64,000 nt of DNA from Porphyromonas sp. (GCA_022772085.1 JALFBN010000007.1:62001-126000), one strand, 5' to 3'; counted from the first letter of the stretch, positions 40,683 to 50,129 are shown. The notes: generated by a model not told the origin, from the sequence alone. Made by a program: numbers and translations.

Positions 40683-43261
40683 TAGAGAAATTCAATTCTG
40701 TTCAAGGGTACCTTTTACAAAAAGAAAAAGGCAGTATGGATTATAGTGCAGATCATAAATATCCCAGAGAGACCGAGGAGAGGCATTCTTCGCTCGTAGA
40801 GTCTCCCTCTTTCATAAGCATTTCTGATATTCTTTTCATCCTTCGATCCAATTGGTATTGGTTCATCATTACTTTGGTGATTTCGCTGAGTATTGCCGGA
40901 GTTTATCTCTTGCGAACGCCGAATGTATATAGTCGTCGTGCAAGTATCCTCATTAAAGAGAAACCTGATGCCACCAATGTCTTGAATGACCTTTTTGCAG
41001 GGGCTGGTATGGGTTCGGTGGGTGGTGTTAAAAGTGCCGTGGAGAATGAATTGATTATATTGAAAACGGACTTTTTGATAGAGCAGGTTATTGACAAACT
41101 CAATCTAGAGGTTGCATACTACCAAAAGGATCTATTTACTAAAAAGAATTTGAATGGAGATTGTCCTATTTCGGTGAGATTTTTGGAAGGGCTGGAGAAT
41201 GTTTCGTGTCATTTAGAGGTCGTTTCTAAGGGTGGTGGGCTTTTGGAACTCTATTGTAGTGACGCCTCTGATGGGGCATTGGAAGGCTTCCGTGTAGAGG
41301 GAGAGTTGGGTAATCCGATTAAAACCCCGAGGGGTGCAATTTTGGTTACAGCCACAAAGTCCGCTCCTTTGACCGATGGGGAGTCAATAGAGGTGGTAAA
41401 GTCATCTCGCGAGGTGTGTATTCATGCCTACTCAAAAGCTTATAAAGTATCGGCTGCGAGCAAGCAGTCAAGTATTATAGACTTAGAATTTCAACATCAA
41501 TCTCCCAAGATTGCCGAAGACTTTCTCAATGGAATTATTGAGGTATACAACAATAACTCTCGCCAAGAAAAGGTAAAGATTGCAGAACAGACAGAGCGAT
41601 TCATTGATGATCGTTTGGCGGTTATTGGTGGAGAATTGGGCAATGTTGATAATGAAATAGAACAGTTTAAACAGAATAATCGTATTGCGGATATTTCTCG
41701 GGAGGCACAGAGTTATATCACAGGATCTGCTGAATTGACACGGCAGATGACAGAGGTTAATAACAAACTTGCTGTAGCCAATTACCTCAAAGACTATTTG
41801 CAGGCTTCCAAATCTAAGTCCGAGTTAATCCCCGCCAACGTGGGACTGAACGATACCTCTGCCGAAAACTTGATTCGTGAATACAATTCTATGCTGCTTC
41901 GTCGTGATCAGTTGGTTGCGAATGGAGAAGCACAAAACCCCATCATAGAGAGTTTGGAAAAGCAACTTCAAGCGATGCGTTCTGCAGTTGTAAAGTCCGT
42001 GGACAATCTGATTAAGTCGCTCTCCATTCAAGCTACGAGCATCCGTCGACAAACGGGTGAGAATGAAGGGCGAATCTCCTCTGTACCTATGCAGGAGCGT
42101 ATTGTGGGATCTATTTATCGGAATCAGAAGATCAAAGAAGAACTCTACCTCTTCTTGCTCAATGCACGTGAGAAAAATGCCCTCTCCATAGAGGCTGCTG
42201 AGCCCGATTCCCGTTTGGTACAACCGGCAACAGGATCTTCAGATCCGGTTGCACCTCGTCGCCAAATTATTTTGCTTGCGGCCTTTGTTTTAGGTCTCAT
42301 GCTGCCTATTGGGATTCTTTATATTCGTTTCGTGGTCAACAATAAGGTACGAGGACGTAAGGATATTGAGACCTATACAACTTTACCATTTTTGGGAGAA
42401 GTCCCTCGCTATGACAGCCAATCGCTGAAACATAAGATACTTCCCAGGGTATTCTATTCCAAGAGAAAAAAACGAGAACTCAAGGTGCAGGATCGACAGA
42501 AGAATGTCCTTCTTTTCGATGCCGAGAAGCGTACGATGCTTAGTGAGTCGTTCTCTGTATTGCGTACGAATCTCTCCTATATGTTGCAGAATGGAGACGC
42601 AAAGGGCAAAATCCTGATGACCACCTCTGCAATCCCGGGATCGGGTAAGACATTCCTATCTGCCAACTTAGCAACTTGCTTGGCTTCGGTAGAAAATAAA
42701 CGCGTATTGCTCATTGACGCGGATATTCGTAAAGCAAGTCTTTCGGATGTGTTGCTGGAGCATATAGGAGCTCGTTCCAAGGGTGGATTTTCGGCTTACT
42801 TATCGGGGAATAATACGAATCTCTCAGAGTTGATTGTTCCCGTGCAGGCTAGTGCAACGTTTGACTTTCTTCCTGCTGGTAAGATCCCTCCAAACCCCAC
42901 GGAATTGCTTCTCGGAACCCGATTTGAATTGCTAGTGGCTGAACTGCGCCAGATGTACGATTATATCCTTATCGACAGTGTTCCCTTCATCAATGTAGCG
43001 GATGCGATCATTACCAATAGAGTTGTTGATATGACTATCGTGGTGATTCGTGAGGGACATTTGCCTCGCCCAATTCTTGCCGAAATAGAGGATTTGTATG
43101 TTTCCAAGAAGTTGGTAAATCCTGCTGTTGTCCTCAACGATGCCGGTGTTATGAGTAGCACTACGGGTAGTGGCTATGGTAGTTATGGAGCATACGGTGC
43201 CTATGGAGCCTATGGTGCATACGGATCGTATGGTTCTTATGGTAGCGATAAGCAGAGGTAG
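40679..43261 (+). CDS. Wzc-like tyrosine autokinase / chain-length regulator
   Basis: An 860-residue inner-membrane protein. GTG 40679 overlaps the Wza-like stop; ATG 40736 is an alternative start. It has a Wzz domain with a first TM helix (about 55-80), a coiled periplasmic region (about 290-500), a second TM (about 525-545), then a BY-kinase domain with Walker A AIPGSGKTFLSANLATCLA, Walker A' VLLIDADIRKASL and Walker B YILIDSVPF. The C-terminus is a Gly/Tyr repeat (GSYGAYGAYGAYGAYGSYGS), a multi-Tyr phosphorylation tail. Cycles of phosphorylation would control polymer length and export with the PHP phosphatase encoded next. Confidence 0.95.
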   Translation: MIEKFNSVQGYLLQKEKGSMDYSADHKYPRETEERHSSLVESPSFISISDILFILRSNWYWFIITLVISLSIAGVYLLRTPNVYSRRASILIKEKPDATNVLNDLFAGAGMGSVGGVKSAVENELIILKTDFLIEQVIDKLNLEVAYYQKDLFTKKNLNGDCPISVRFLEGLENVSCHLEVVSKGGGLLELYCSDASDGALEGFRVEGELGNPIKTPRGAILVTATKSAPLTDGESIEVVKSSREVCIHAYSKAYKVSAASKQSSIIDLEFQHQSPKIAEDFLNGIIEVYNNNSRQEKVKIAEQTERFIDDRLAVIGGELGNVDNEIEQFKQNNRIADISREAQSYITGSAELTRQMTEVNNKLAVANYLKDYLQASKSKSELIPANVGLNDTSAENLIREYNSMLLRRDQLVANGEAQNPIIESLEKQLQAMRSAVVKSVDNLIKSLSIQATSIRRQTGENEGRISSVPMQERIVGSIYRNQKIKEELYLFLLNAREKNALSIEAAEPDSRLVQPATGSSDPVAPRRQIILLAAFVLGLMLPIGILYIRFVVNNKVRGRKDIETYTTLPFLGEVPRYDSQSLKHKILPRVFYSKRKKRELKVQDRQKNVLLFDAEKRTMLSESFSVLRTNLSYMLQNGDAKGKILMTTSAIPGSGKTFLSANLATCLASVENKRVLLIDADIRKASLSDVLLEHIGARSKGGFSAYLSGNNTNLSELIVPVQASATFDFLPAGKIPPNPTELLLGTRFELLVAELRQMYDYILIDSVPFINVADAIITNRVVDMTIVVIREGHLPRPILAEIEDLYVSKKLVNPAVVLNDAGVMSSTTGSGYGSYGAYGAYGAYGAYGSYGSYGSDKQR

Positions 43262-43267
43262 TCGTTC

Positions 43268-44005
43268 ATGTTTTTTTTGAGGAAAAAAGAGGTCAACATC
43301 GTAGAAGACGGCTGGTTAGATGGAATGCTTGAGACACATTGTCACCTCCTGCCGGGGGTGGATGATGGTGTTCGCTCCCTGGAGGAATCTCGAGCGTTAC
43401 TTCAAGTTATGCAGTCGGTCGGTATTCGACAATTTATTTTTACTCCTCATATTCATGGACGTTACCCCAAGAATAGCTCTTTGACGCTTCCCGGTCAATT
43501 CCAATCATATCTTTCGGAGTTGTCGATGCCGAGTTATCGCATTATGTTGGCTGCCGAGTATATGATCGATGATCGCTTTGAGTCTCATTTGGATGAACCC
43601 TTACTCACGATGGGGGCCTCTCGGTTTGTCTTGATAGAACTCTCCTTTGCAGGGGCTCAAATGGGTTATTTGGACTCCATCCGTTCCCTCCGAGCTTCGG
43701 GGGGCAAACCTCTCCTTGCACATCCCGAGCGTTACCTCTATATGTCTATGCGCGAATATGAATCCCTGAAAGAACTGGGTGTGGCTTTTCAGCTAAACCT
43801 ATTCTCGCTGACCGGAATGTATGGAGATGCCGTGCTTCGAAGGGCGCGTAAGTTACTCGTTGAGGGGTTCTACGATTTTGTAGGAACGGATACGCATCGG
43901 ATCGAAAAGTTTCAGTTGGTCGTGCAGCAAGCTTTCCTCCCCCGAAATTACCGCCCTCTACTTGAAAAACTCAAGGGCAACAATCAACAACTTCTTGCCC
44001 AGTAA
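43268..44005 (+). CDS. CpsB/CapC-type PHP tyrosine-protein phosphatase
   Basis: A 245-residue metal-dependent phosphatase of the PHP family: METHCHLLPGVDDGVRSLEES (His pair and Asp ligands near residues 22-30), FTPHIHGRYP, AHPERYLYM, and the final GTDTHRIEKF. These four blocks provide the manganese ligands of CpsB-like enzymes, which dephosphorylate the Tyr-rich tail of the BY-kinase. It starts six bases after the kinase gene, so the two form an antagonistic pair within one operon. Confidence 0.93.
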   Translation: MFFLRKKEVNIVEDGWLDGMLETHCHLLPGVDDGVRSLEESRALLQVMQSVGIRQFIFTPHIHGRYPKNSSLTLPGQFQSYLSELSMPSYRIMLAAEYMIDDRFESHLDEPLLTMGASRFVLIELSFAGAQMGYLDSIRSLRASGGKPLLAHPERYLYMSMREYESLKELGVAFQLNLFSLTGMYGDAVLRRARKLLVEGFYDFVGTDTHRIEKFQLVVQQAFLPRNYRPLLEKLKGNNQQLLAQ

Positions 44006-44119
44006 ATGATGAACTACTAGGGAGAGCCAATAAGTCTTGATGCGATGTGTTCTTGTGCTGCCTGGTTAATTCTTCAAATATCCTATCGAAATGTGTTCGA
44101 GCAGAAACTCTCGTAAGAT

Positions 44120-45424
44120 ATGAATATAGCTATTGTCGGGACGGGATATGTGGGGCTGGTCAGTGGAGCCTGCTTTGCGGAAATGGGCATCTCTGTCTAT
44201 TGTATTGATACGAATGAACAGAAGATCTTTGCTCTAAGACAAGGTATAATTCCGATTTACGAACCCAATTTAGATAATCTTGTCCTCCGCAATGTAGAGG
44301 CCGGTCGTCTCATATTTTCTACGGATCTGCGAGATGCCTTGACCGATGCCGTCATCATATTTATTGCTGTGGGCACTCCTCCGGATGAAGATGGATCTGC
44401 CGATCTTAGTCACGTGCTGGAGGTTGCTCGCACTATCGGACGTAATATGCAGGGGTATAAACTCATTGTCACGAAGAGTACAGTCCCCGTAGGAACAGCC
44501 GAGAAGGTTCGTGCGACAATCGCAGAGGAACTCAAGAAAAGAGCTATTTCTCTTGATTTTGATGTGGCTTCAAACCCTGAATTTTTGAAAGAGGGGAATG
44601 CAATTGACGATTTTATGAAGCCCGATCGTGTGGTCGTTGGGGTTGATTCGGAGCGAGCTAAAGAGCTTATGACTCAGCTTTACAAGCCCATGTTACTCAA
44701 TAACTTCCGTGTGCTATTCATGGATATCCCCTCGGCAGAGATGACCAAATACGCTGCTAATGCCATGTTGGCTACTCGTATTAGTTTTATGAATGATATT
44801 GCAAATCTCTGTGAAAAAGTAGGGGCGGATGTATCTATGGTGCGTCAAGGGATTGGTTCGGATACGCGTATCGGCAATAAATTCCTCTATCCGGGTTGTG
44901 GCTATGGAGGTTCCTGTTTCCCGAAAGATGTAAAGGCTCTAATTGCCACGGCACAGCAAAATGGATATGTTATGCAGGTGTTGGAGGCTGTAGAACGGGT
45001 TAATGAGAAGCAAAAAAAACTCCTCTTTGAAAAACTCAAGGCTTTCTATCATGGGAAGCTTCGAGGACGACGAATTGCTCTGTGGGGATTGGCATTCAAA
45101 CCGGGGACCGACGATATGCGGGAAGCTCCTGCTTTGGTTCTGATCGATTCCCTGCTTGCTGCAGGGTGTGAGGTTGTTGCTTATGACCCCGTGGCTATGG
45201 ACGAAGCGCGTAGACGTCTCGGAACAAAGATTCATTACGCTAAAGATGTGTATGAAACAGTTATTGATGCCGATGCTATCCTGCACGTTACGGAATGGAA
45301 AGAGTATCGAATGCCCAATTGGGAGGTCATTAGACGTGCCATGCATACCCCGCTCTTGATTGACGGACGGAATGTTTTTGATGCGTTAGACCTCGTTGGT
45401 TTTACCTACATGCGCATTGGATAA
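44120..45424 (+). CDS. ugd: UDP-glucose 6-dehydrogenase, copy 2
   Basis: A 434-residue UDP-glucose dehydrogenase with the same landmarks as copy 1: IAIVGTGYVGLVSGACFAEMG, STVPVGTAEKV, Cys266 in GYGGSCFPKDV and FKPGTDDMREAP. It aligns with copy 1 without gaps and differs at about 55 residues, concentrated around residues 70-80, 135-150, 310-325 and the last 15; the central block is almost invariant. It lies 114 bases after the phosphatase gene, whereas copy 1 is inside the A+T-rich cassette. It may be the resident housekeeping copy. Confidence 0.95.
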   Translation: MNIAIVGTGYVGLVSGACFAEMGISVYCIDTNEQKIFALRQGIIPIYEPNLDNLVLRNVEAGRLIFSTDLRDALTDAVIIFIAVGTPPDEDGSADLSHVLEVARTIGRNMQGYKLIVTKSTVPVGTAEKVRATIAEELKKRAISLDFDVASNPEFLKEGNAIDDFMKPDRVVVGVDSERAKELMTQLYKPMLLNNFRVLFMDIPSAEMTKYAANAMLATRISFMNDIANLCEKVGADVSMVRQGIGSDTRIGNKFLYPGCGYGGSCFPKDVKALIATAQQNGYVMQVLEAVERVNEKQKKLLFEKLKAFYHGKLRGRRIALWGLAFKPGTDDMREAPALVLIDSLLAAGCEVVAYDPVAMDEARRRLGTKIHYAKDVYETVIDADAILHVTEWKEYRMPNWEVIRRAMHTPLLIDGRNVFDALDLVGFTYMRIG

Positions 45425-45455
45425 ATTCTCTATAAGTTTATATGGAACTGATTTT

Positions 45456-45526
45456 GTCCTTGAAAGCCAAGCCATGTAGGTATAAATTGAAAGAGTTGTT
45501 CGAGATGAGGAGTGACTTTCAAGGAC
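45456..45526. repeat. Inverted repeat upstream of the aminotransferase gene
   Basis: GTCCTTGAAAG (45456-45466) and CTTTCAAGGAC (45516-45526) are perfect 11-base inverted copies around a 49-base spacer. They sit between ugd copy 2 and the aminotransferase. It may be an RNA stem, an operator pair or a small invertible element. No clear promoter is seen inside the spacer. Confidence 0.5.
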
Positions 45527-45584
45527 TTGAAATATATTGTACAGACAGTTTTACCTTAAGTTTTTCTAGTTTCTAAATACGAGT

Positions 45585-46730
45585 ATGAAAGAAAGAATAT
45601 GGTTATCACTTGCCGAAATGGGCGGTACCGAACAGAAATACATACAAGAGGCTTTTGATACGAATTGGGTTGTTCCCTTGGGACCGAACGTAAATGCTTT
45701 TGAGACCGATTTGGTTCGTTACCTACAGGCAGAGAAGTCGGTAGTGGCGTTGAGTGCCGGTACCGCAGCTCTGCATCTTGCACTTGTAATGCTTGGTGTA
45801 GAGCGTGATGATGAGGTTATTTGCCAAAGTTTTACCTTTTCTGCCAGTGCTAATCCTATTACTTATCAAGGGGCTAAACCTGTATTCGTAGATAGTGAGC
45901 CTGACACATGGAATATGTCTCCTCACTATCTTCGTTTGGCTATTAAGGATCGAGTTGCTCAAACGGGGCGGAAACCCAAAGCAATTATTCCTGTTCATCT
46001 CTATGGAATGCCTGCCAAGATGGATGAGATCTTGGCTATTGCAGAGGAGTATGATATACCAGTGTTGGAAGATGCTGCCGAGGCTATTGGCTCTGAGTAT
46101 AAGGGGCGTAAGTGCGGAACCCTTGGTACTTATGGAGCCCTTTCTTTTAATGGAAACAAGATGATCACCACCTCTGGAGGAGGAGCTTTGATCTGTCCTT
46201 CCTCTGAAACGGCGCAGCGTGTTACCTTTTTTGCTACCCAGGCTCGGGAGCAAGCCCCCCACTATCAGCACGAGTATATTGGCTACAATTACAGGCTGAG
46301 TAATGTCTGTGCCGGGATTGGTCGTGGGCAAATGGAAGTTTTAGATGCACATATAGCCCGTCGCCGTGAGATCCACGCTTTGTACACTGAAGCCCTGAAA
46401 GAGATTCCGGCTATATCGGTTCTACAAAACCCTTCTAACGATTTTAATTCCAACTTTTGGCTTACATGTATTCTCATAGATCCCCAAAAAACGAATATTG
46501 ATCGTGAGCAATTGCGACTGCATTTGGAGCAAGATAATATTGAGAGTCGTCCTCTTTGGAAGCCGATGCACCTGCAACCTGTTTTTGCTTCTTGTCCTTA
46601 TTATGGGGCAACGGTGGCTAAAGATCTTTTCGATAAGGGGCTATGCCTACCGAGTGGAAGCTCTCTGACTAATGCGGATATTGCGCGTGTTGTGGTATCC
46701 ATCAAGACCTGCTTCTCCGAAAATATGTAG
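45585..46730 (+). CDS. DegT/DnrJ/EryC1/StrS-family PLP aminotransferase
   Basis: A 381-residue sugar aminotransferase of the ArnB/PglE/PerA type. Landmarks are VVALSAGTAALHLALVMLGV, QSFTFSASANPITYQGAKPVF, PVHLYGMPAKMDEI, LEDAAEAIGSEYKG, the PLP-lysine Lys192 in SFNGNKMITTSGGG, and YNYRLSNVCAGIG. It aminates a nucleotide-linked 4-keto (or 3-keto) sugar with glutamate. dTDP-4-keto-6-deoxyglucose from RmlA and RmlB in this window is one possible substrate. A UDP-4-keto sugar is another. Confidence 0.92.
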   Translation: MKERIWLSLAEMGGTEQKYIQEAFDTNWVVPLGPNVNAFETDLVRYLQAEKSVVALSAGTAALHLALVMLGVERDDEVICQSFTFSASANPITYQGAKPVFVDSEPDTWNMSPHYLRLAIKDRVAQTGRKPKAIIPVHLYGMPAKMDEILAIAEEYDIPVLEDAAEAIGSEYKGRKCGTLGTYGALSFNGNKMITTSGGGALICPSSETAQRVTFFATQAREQAPHYQHEYIGYNYRLSNVCAGIGRGQMEVLDAHIARRREIHALYTEALKEIPAISVLQNPSNDFNSNFWLTCILIDPQKTNIDREQLRLHLEQDNIESRPLWKPMHLQPVFASCPYYGATVAKDLFDKGLCLPSGSSLTNADIARVVVSIKTCFSENM

Positions 46731-46754
46731 GATTGCTGTTTTCCTCTAGGGTGA

Positions 46755-47402
46755 ATGTCTACGAAACGAGATCTCGAAAAGCAACAACCTTGTCGGCGGC
46801 AGGCAATCGAAACGGAGATTCTTCCTCAGAAGTTCCATAGAGGAGCAAAAGAGTGTGAGCAGGCATACGTCGAAAAGGGGCAACCTCTTAATGATATGGA
46901 TCCGGGCTCTCTTTCTGTACGACCTACTACGGTGGCGGATCTTCCGAAACTTCTCGAACTTTATCGGCGAGCACGAGCCTACATGGTCTCTGTGGGTAAT
47001 CCGACGCAATGGGTAGAGGGGTATCCATCCCTTTCCTTGTTGCAGGAGGACATTGCTCAAGGCACCAGCTTTGTGGTGCTGGATGCGCAAGGCGTTATTG
47101 TAGCCGGTTTTGTCTTTTGGATTGGAGCCGAACCGACCTATTCCGTTTTGGAAGGAGGTGAATGGCTCAATGAGGATCCTTATGGCGTGATTCACCGTTT
47201 GGCTTCATGGGGACGGGGTTCGGGTATTGCCTCTTTTGTATTGCAGTGGTGTTGGGAGCAGATCGCCAATCTTCGGGTGGATACGCATCTGCAGAATGCA
47301 CCGATGCGTCATATCTTAGATAAAATGGGTTTCTCTTTTTGCGGACGGATCTACTTAGCGGATGGATCCATGCGCTTGGCTTATCACAAAGTATTGTGGT
47401 GA
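46755..47402 (+). CDS. GNAT-family N-acetyltransferase
   Basis: A 215-residue protein if it starts at ATG 46755. The GNAT domain begins only at about residue 50 (LSVRPTTVADLPKLLELYRR), so ATG 46896 (MDPGSLSVRP) is a strong alternative; the polar first 47 residues match nothing I know. Fold landmarks are FVVLDAQGVIVAGFVFWIG, the GRGSGIASFVLQWCWEQ acetyl-CoA loop region, and NAPMRHILDKMGFSFCGRIY. The acceptor is unknown. It is followed 11 bases later by threonine aldolase. Confidence 0.82.
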   Translation: MSTKRDLEKQQPCRRQAIETEILPQKFHRGAKECEQAYVEKGQPLNDMDPGSLSVRPTTVADLPKLLELYRRARAYMVSVGNPTQWVEGYPSLSLLQEDIAQGTSFVVLDAQGVIVAGFVFWIGAEPTYSVLEGGEWLNEDPYGVIHRLASWGRGSGIASFVLQWCWEQIANLRVDTHLQNAPMRHILDKMGFSFCGRIYLADGSMRLAYHKVLW

Positions 47403-47413
47403 ATAGCAATCTT

Positions 47414-48472
47414 ATGGTAGATAAACGAATAAAGGTCAGTTTCAAAAATGATTATTCCGAAGGAGCGCATCCTCGCATCCTGCAAGCATTGCAAGCTGTC
47501 AATTTGGAGAGCTTTGAGGGGTATGGGGAGGATCCCTATTCGGAGGTTGCACGTCAAAGGATTCGTCATGCCTGTCATGCTCCATCGGCACAAGTTTACT
47601 TCACCGTTGGAGGTACGCAGACCAATCAGGCGGTGATCAACTATTTCCTTCGGAGTCATGAGTCTGTTATAGCAGCCGAGAGCGGGCATATCAATGTGCA
47701 TGAGACAGGGGCGATTGAGTTTACGGGGCATAAAGTCTGCATTGCTCCCTCTACTGAAGGTAAATTGACACCCGAGGGTATTTTAACTGTTTTAGCGCAA
47801 CATACCGATCATCACATGGTGCGTCCTGCATTGGTTTACCTCTCGCAAACAACAGAGTTGGGTACATTCTATACCTATTCGGAGCTAGAGGCTATTTCCC
47901 GATGTTGTCGAAAGCAGGGGGTGAAACTGTTTGTCGATGGTGCTCGTCTAGCGGTCTCTTTGGTTGCTTCGGGGTGTGATCTCTCTTTGTCAGATCTTGC
48001 CAAATTTACCGATGCATTCTATATCGGAGGTACGAAGAATGGTGCCCTTATGGGCGAGGCAGTTGTCTTCCCCTCTCCGCAGTCGGATGATGCTTTTCTT
48101 TTTCAGCTCAAGCAACAGGGAGCCCTTTTGGCTAAAGGTTGGGTTTTGGGAGTTCAGTTTGCCACGCTTTTTGATGACGATTTGTATAGTTCGTTGGCAA
48201 GGAACGCCATGGATCGAGCCCGACAATTGATCCAAGGGTTGCAAGAGAGGGGCTTCAACTTTCTCTATCCGCCTCAGAGTAATCAGTTATTCCCCATTTT
48301 GTCGAATGATCTTATTCGGGAGTTGGAGCGGGAGTTTGACTTTTACGTTTGGACTCCTGTTTCGACAGAGCATTCAGCAGTTCGATGGGTTACTTCGTGG
48401 TGTACTTCGTCTCAGAAAGTCAATCTTTTACTGGATGCATTGGACCGTTATATCCACTTCAAGAGCTTGTAA
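47414..48472 (+). CDS. Low-specificity L-threonine aldolase
   Basis: A 352-residue PLP enzyme that splits threonine or allo-threonine to glycine and acetaldehyde. ATG 47414 (MVDKRIKVSFKNDYSEGAHP) is chosen; the frame opens upstream only as a shadow of the GNAT gene. Landmarks are the early DYSEGAHPRILQALQ, FTVGGTQTNQAVINYF, AESGHINVHETGAIE, FVDGARLAVSLVASG and the PLP-lysine block YIGGTKNGALMGEAVVF. It is a standard metabolic gene with no link to its neighbours visible. Confidence 0.92.
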   Translation: MVDKRIKVSFKNDYSEGAHPRILQALQAVNLESFEGYGEDPYSEVARQRIRHACHAPSAQVYFTVGGTQTNQAVINYFLRSHESVIAAESGHINVHETGAIEFTGHKVCIAPSTEGKLTPEGILTVLAQHTDHHMVRPALVYLSQTTELGTFYTYSELEAISRCCRKQGVKLFVDGARLAVSLVASGCDLSLSDLAKFTDAFYIGGTKNGALMGEAVVFPSPQSDDAFLFQLKQQGALLAKGWVLGVQFATLFDDDLYSSLARNAMDRARQLIQGLQERGFNFLYPPQSNQLFPILSNDLIRELEREFDFYVWTPVSTEHSAVRWVTSWCTSSQKVNLLLDALDRYIHFKSL

Positions 48473-48535
48473 TTAGAATTAAAAGGGTTACTTTTGGTTG
48501 TACAGATGCGTGTAATTCAAATTCAGTAGGTTATT

Positions 48536-49426
48536 ATGAAGGATTGGACACCCAAAAAGCACTCCTTCGAGGAGCGTAAAGGTAAAGGTTCGGTATGGGC
48601 TGTTGTGGGAATTGGCGTCGCCACACTAGGCGGTGGTCTTTTGGGATGGATTCAACGGAGAAAGCGAGCAACATTGGAGCGTCAAGTATTGGATCTCTCG
48701 TCGCCTATCACGGCTATCGAGATCGGATCTGGCTTTGATGTAGAGCTCGCCTTCGGGCAAGAGCCTAAGGCGATATTGGAGGCTTTGCCATCGACTATGC
48801 CATCGATTCATTATACAATTCATGATGGTGTTTTTCAGATTTACCTAAGTCCTGAGGAGCCTCTTTCGGAGCAACCTCGTCGGGTCGCTTTGTCAATGGC
48901 TTTGCCTTCGCTCCAGGCGATTACCCTTTTGAGCGATAGTTCGCTGTATGCTGAGGGCGTTAATGAGGTGGAGCAGTTCTCTTTAGTGCAACATGCTTCA
49001 CGAATCAAGGGTTTGCAGCTGGAGACGGCTTCGTGTCGTATTCGTCTATCGGGAGCTTTCCGAAGTGCTGTACGCTTGCATACCCGGCACTTCGACCTCC
49101 AAGGAGTAGGCAATGGAAAATTGAAATATGATGCTTTAGCCTCTTCATGTACGATCGCGTTAGCCGGATCAAGTTTGGCCTATCTTTCGGGACTGTCGGA
49201 CGAAGTCTCTTGTTCGCTCTCGGGGCGAACCAAGGTACATGCCCCCAAGTTCGTAGCCGAAGATATCCGGCTGGTGCTTAGCCATGACGCTCAGGCAGAG
49301 TTTCGTGTGGCGAAGAGTTATTCTGCTTTGCTCTCGGAGCGTTCGCATCTGATCCTCACGGGAGAGGGTGCTAAACCCAAAGAGGTCATGATCACACAGC
49401 AAGCGAAATTCATACGTTGTAAGTAA
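48536..49426 (+). CDS. Membrane-anchored DUF2807-like (GIN-type) beta-solenoid protein
   Basis: A 296-residue protein with one N-terminal membrane helix (WAVVGIGVATLGGGLLGWI, about residues 22-40) after a basic start, followed by a repetitive beta domain: AIEIGSGFDVELAFGQEPKA, LQAITLLSDSSLYAEGV, CRIRLSGAFRSAVRLHTRHF and CTIALAGSSLAYLSGLS. The pattern resembles the putative auto-transporter adhesin head GIN domain (DUF2807), common in Bacteroidota. The function is unknown; a surface or periplasmic binding role is only a guess. Confidence 0.68.
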   Translation: MKDWTPKKHSFEERKGKGSVWAVVGIGVATLGGGLLGWIQRRKRATLERQVLDLSSPITAIEIGSGFDVELAFGQEPKAILEALPSTMPSIHYTIHDGVFQIYLSPEEPLSEQPRRVALSMALPSLQAITLLSDSSLYAEGVNEVEQFSLVQHASRIKGLQLETASCRIRLSGAFRSAVRLHTRHFDLQGVGNGKLKYDALASSCTIALAGSSLAYLSGLSDEVSCSLSGRTKVHAPKFVAEDIRLVLSHDAQAEFRVAKSYSALLSERSHLILTGEGAKPKEVMITQQAKFIRCK

Positions 49427-49450
49427 ATTCCTATATTTCATAGATTCATT

Positions 49451-49924
49451 ATGTCTACCACTCTGTCCATTCAAGAGTATTATGCACCGCAATTCAGCCA
49501 CTGTTGGGGGTGTGGTCAGGCGCATCCCTCGGGATTGCATCTTCGGAGTTATCTTGCACCTGATGGAGCCTCTGCCACCTGTCGTACAACGCCCCCCGAG
49601 ATCTATACGGGAGGAGTCCCCTCTAATCTTTATGGCGGGTTTATCGCGATGCTTTTTGACTGCCATGGCACAGCCTCTGCTGCAGGCTTCTATCTGGCGG
49701 CACATCAGATCCCCTTGGGTTATGATACATTAGAGCGATTTGTGACAGCCCATTTGGAGGTTGATTATTTACGTCCTACGCCGATGAATTGCGAACTAAC
49801 CGTCATTGCCAAACCAATTGAAGTGACGGATCGTAAGGCAATATTGGAGATGGAACTTTGGGCTGGAGAGACCAAAACGGCAACCGCCAAGATGGTAGCT
49901 GTTCGCTTCGTGAAGAAGAGTTAG
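49451..49924 (+). CDS. PaaI-type hotdog-fold thioesterase
   Basis: A 157-residue protein with a hotdog fold: CWGCGQAHPSGLHLRSYLAP at the N-terminus, GGFIAMLFDCHGTASAAGFY where the catalytic acid (Asp in FDCHGT) sits, FVTAHLEVDYLRPTPM, and ATAKMVAVRF. Members hydrolyse acyl-CoA or related thioesters. The N-terminal CxGC...H segment is common in one subgroup of this family. The substrate is unknown and neighbours do not help. Confidence 0.88.
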   Translation: MSTTLSIQEYYAPQFSHCWGCGQAHPSGLHLRSYLAPDGASATCRTTPPEIYTGGVPSNLYGGFIAMLFDCHGTASAAGFYLAAHQIPLGYDTLERFVTAHLEVDYLRPTPMNCELTVIAKPIEVTDRKAILEMELWAGETKTATAKMVAVRFVKKS

Positions 49925-50090
49925 GGTATTTGATCTCAGCATCCCTTTCCTTTTGAGGAGGCTTTTTTTGCTCTTGGCTGAACTGAAAATAGTCTGGCCC
50001 GGTGTTTTTTGAAAGCTAAGATCGGGTGTTTTCCGGGAAAGAGGGGTGTTTGTACTTGTATTTGCAGTGCACAGACATTCGCTTTTGTCG

Positions 50091-50098
50091 TATATTTG
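50091..50098 (+). promoter_or_regulatory. -7 promoter element for the C69 dipeptidase
   Basis: TATATTTG at 50091-50098 matches TAnnTTTG and lies 31 bases before ATG 50130. TTTG at 50061-50064 is 26 bp upstream, further than ideal. Confidence 0.5.
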
Positions 50099-50129
50099 TA
50101 GGGTAGTAATAAGCAAAAGAAATAATAAA

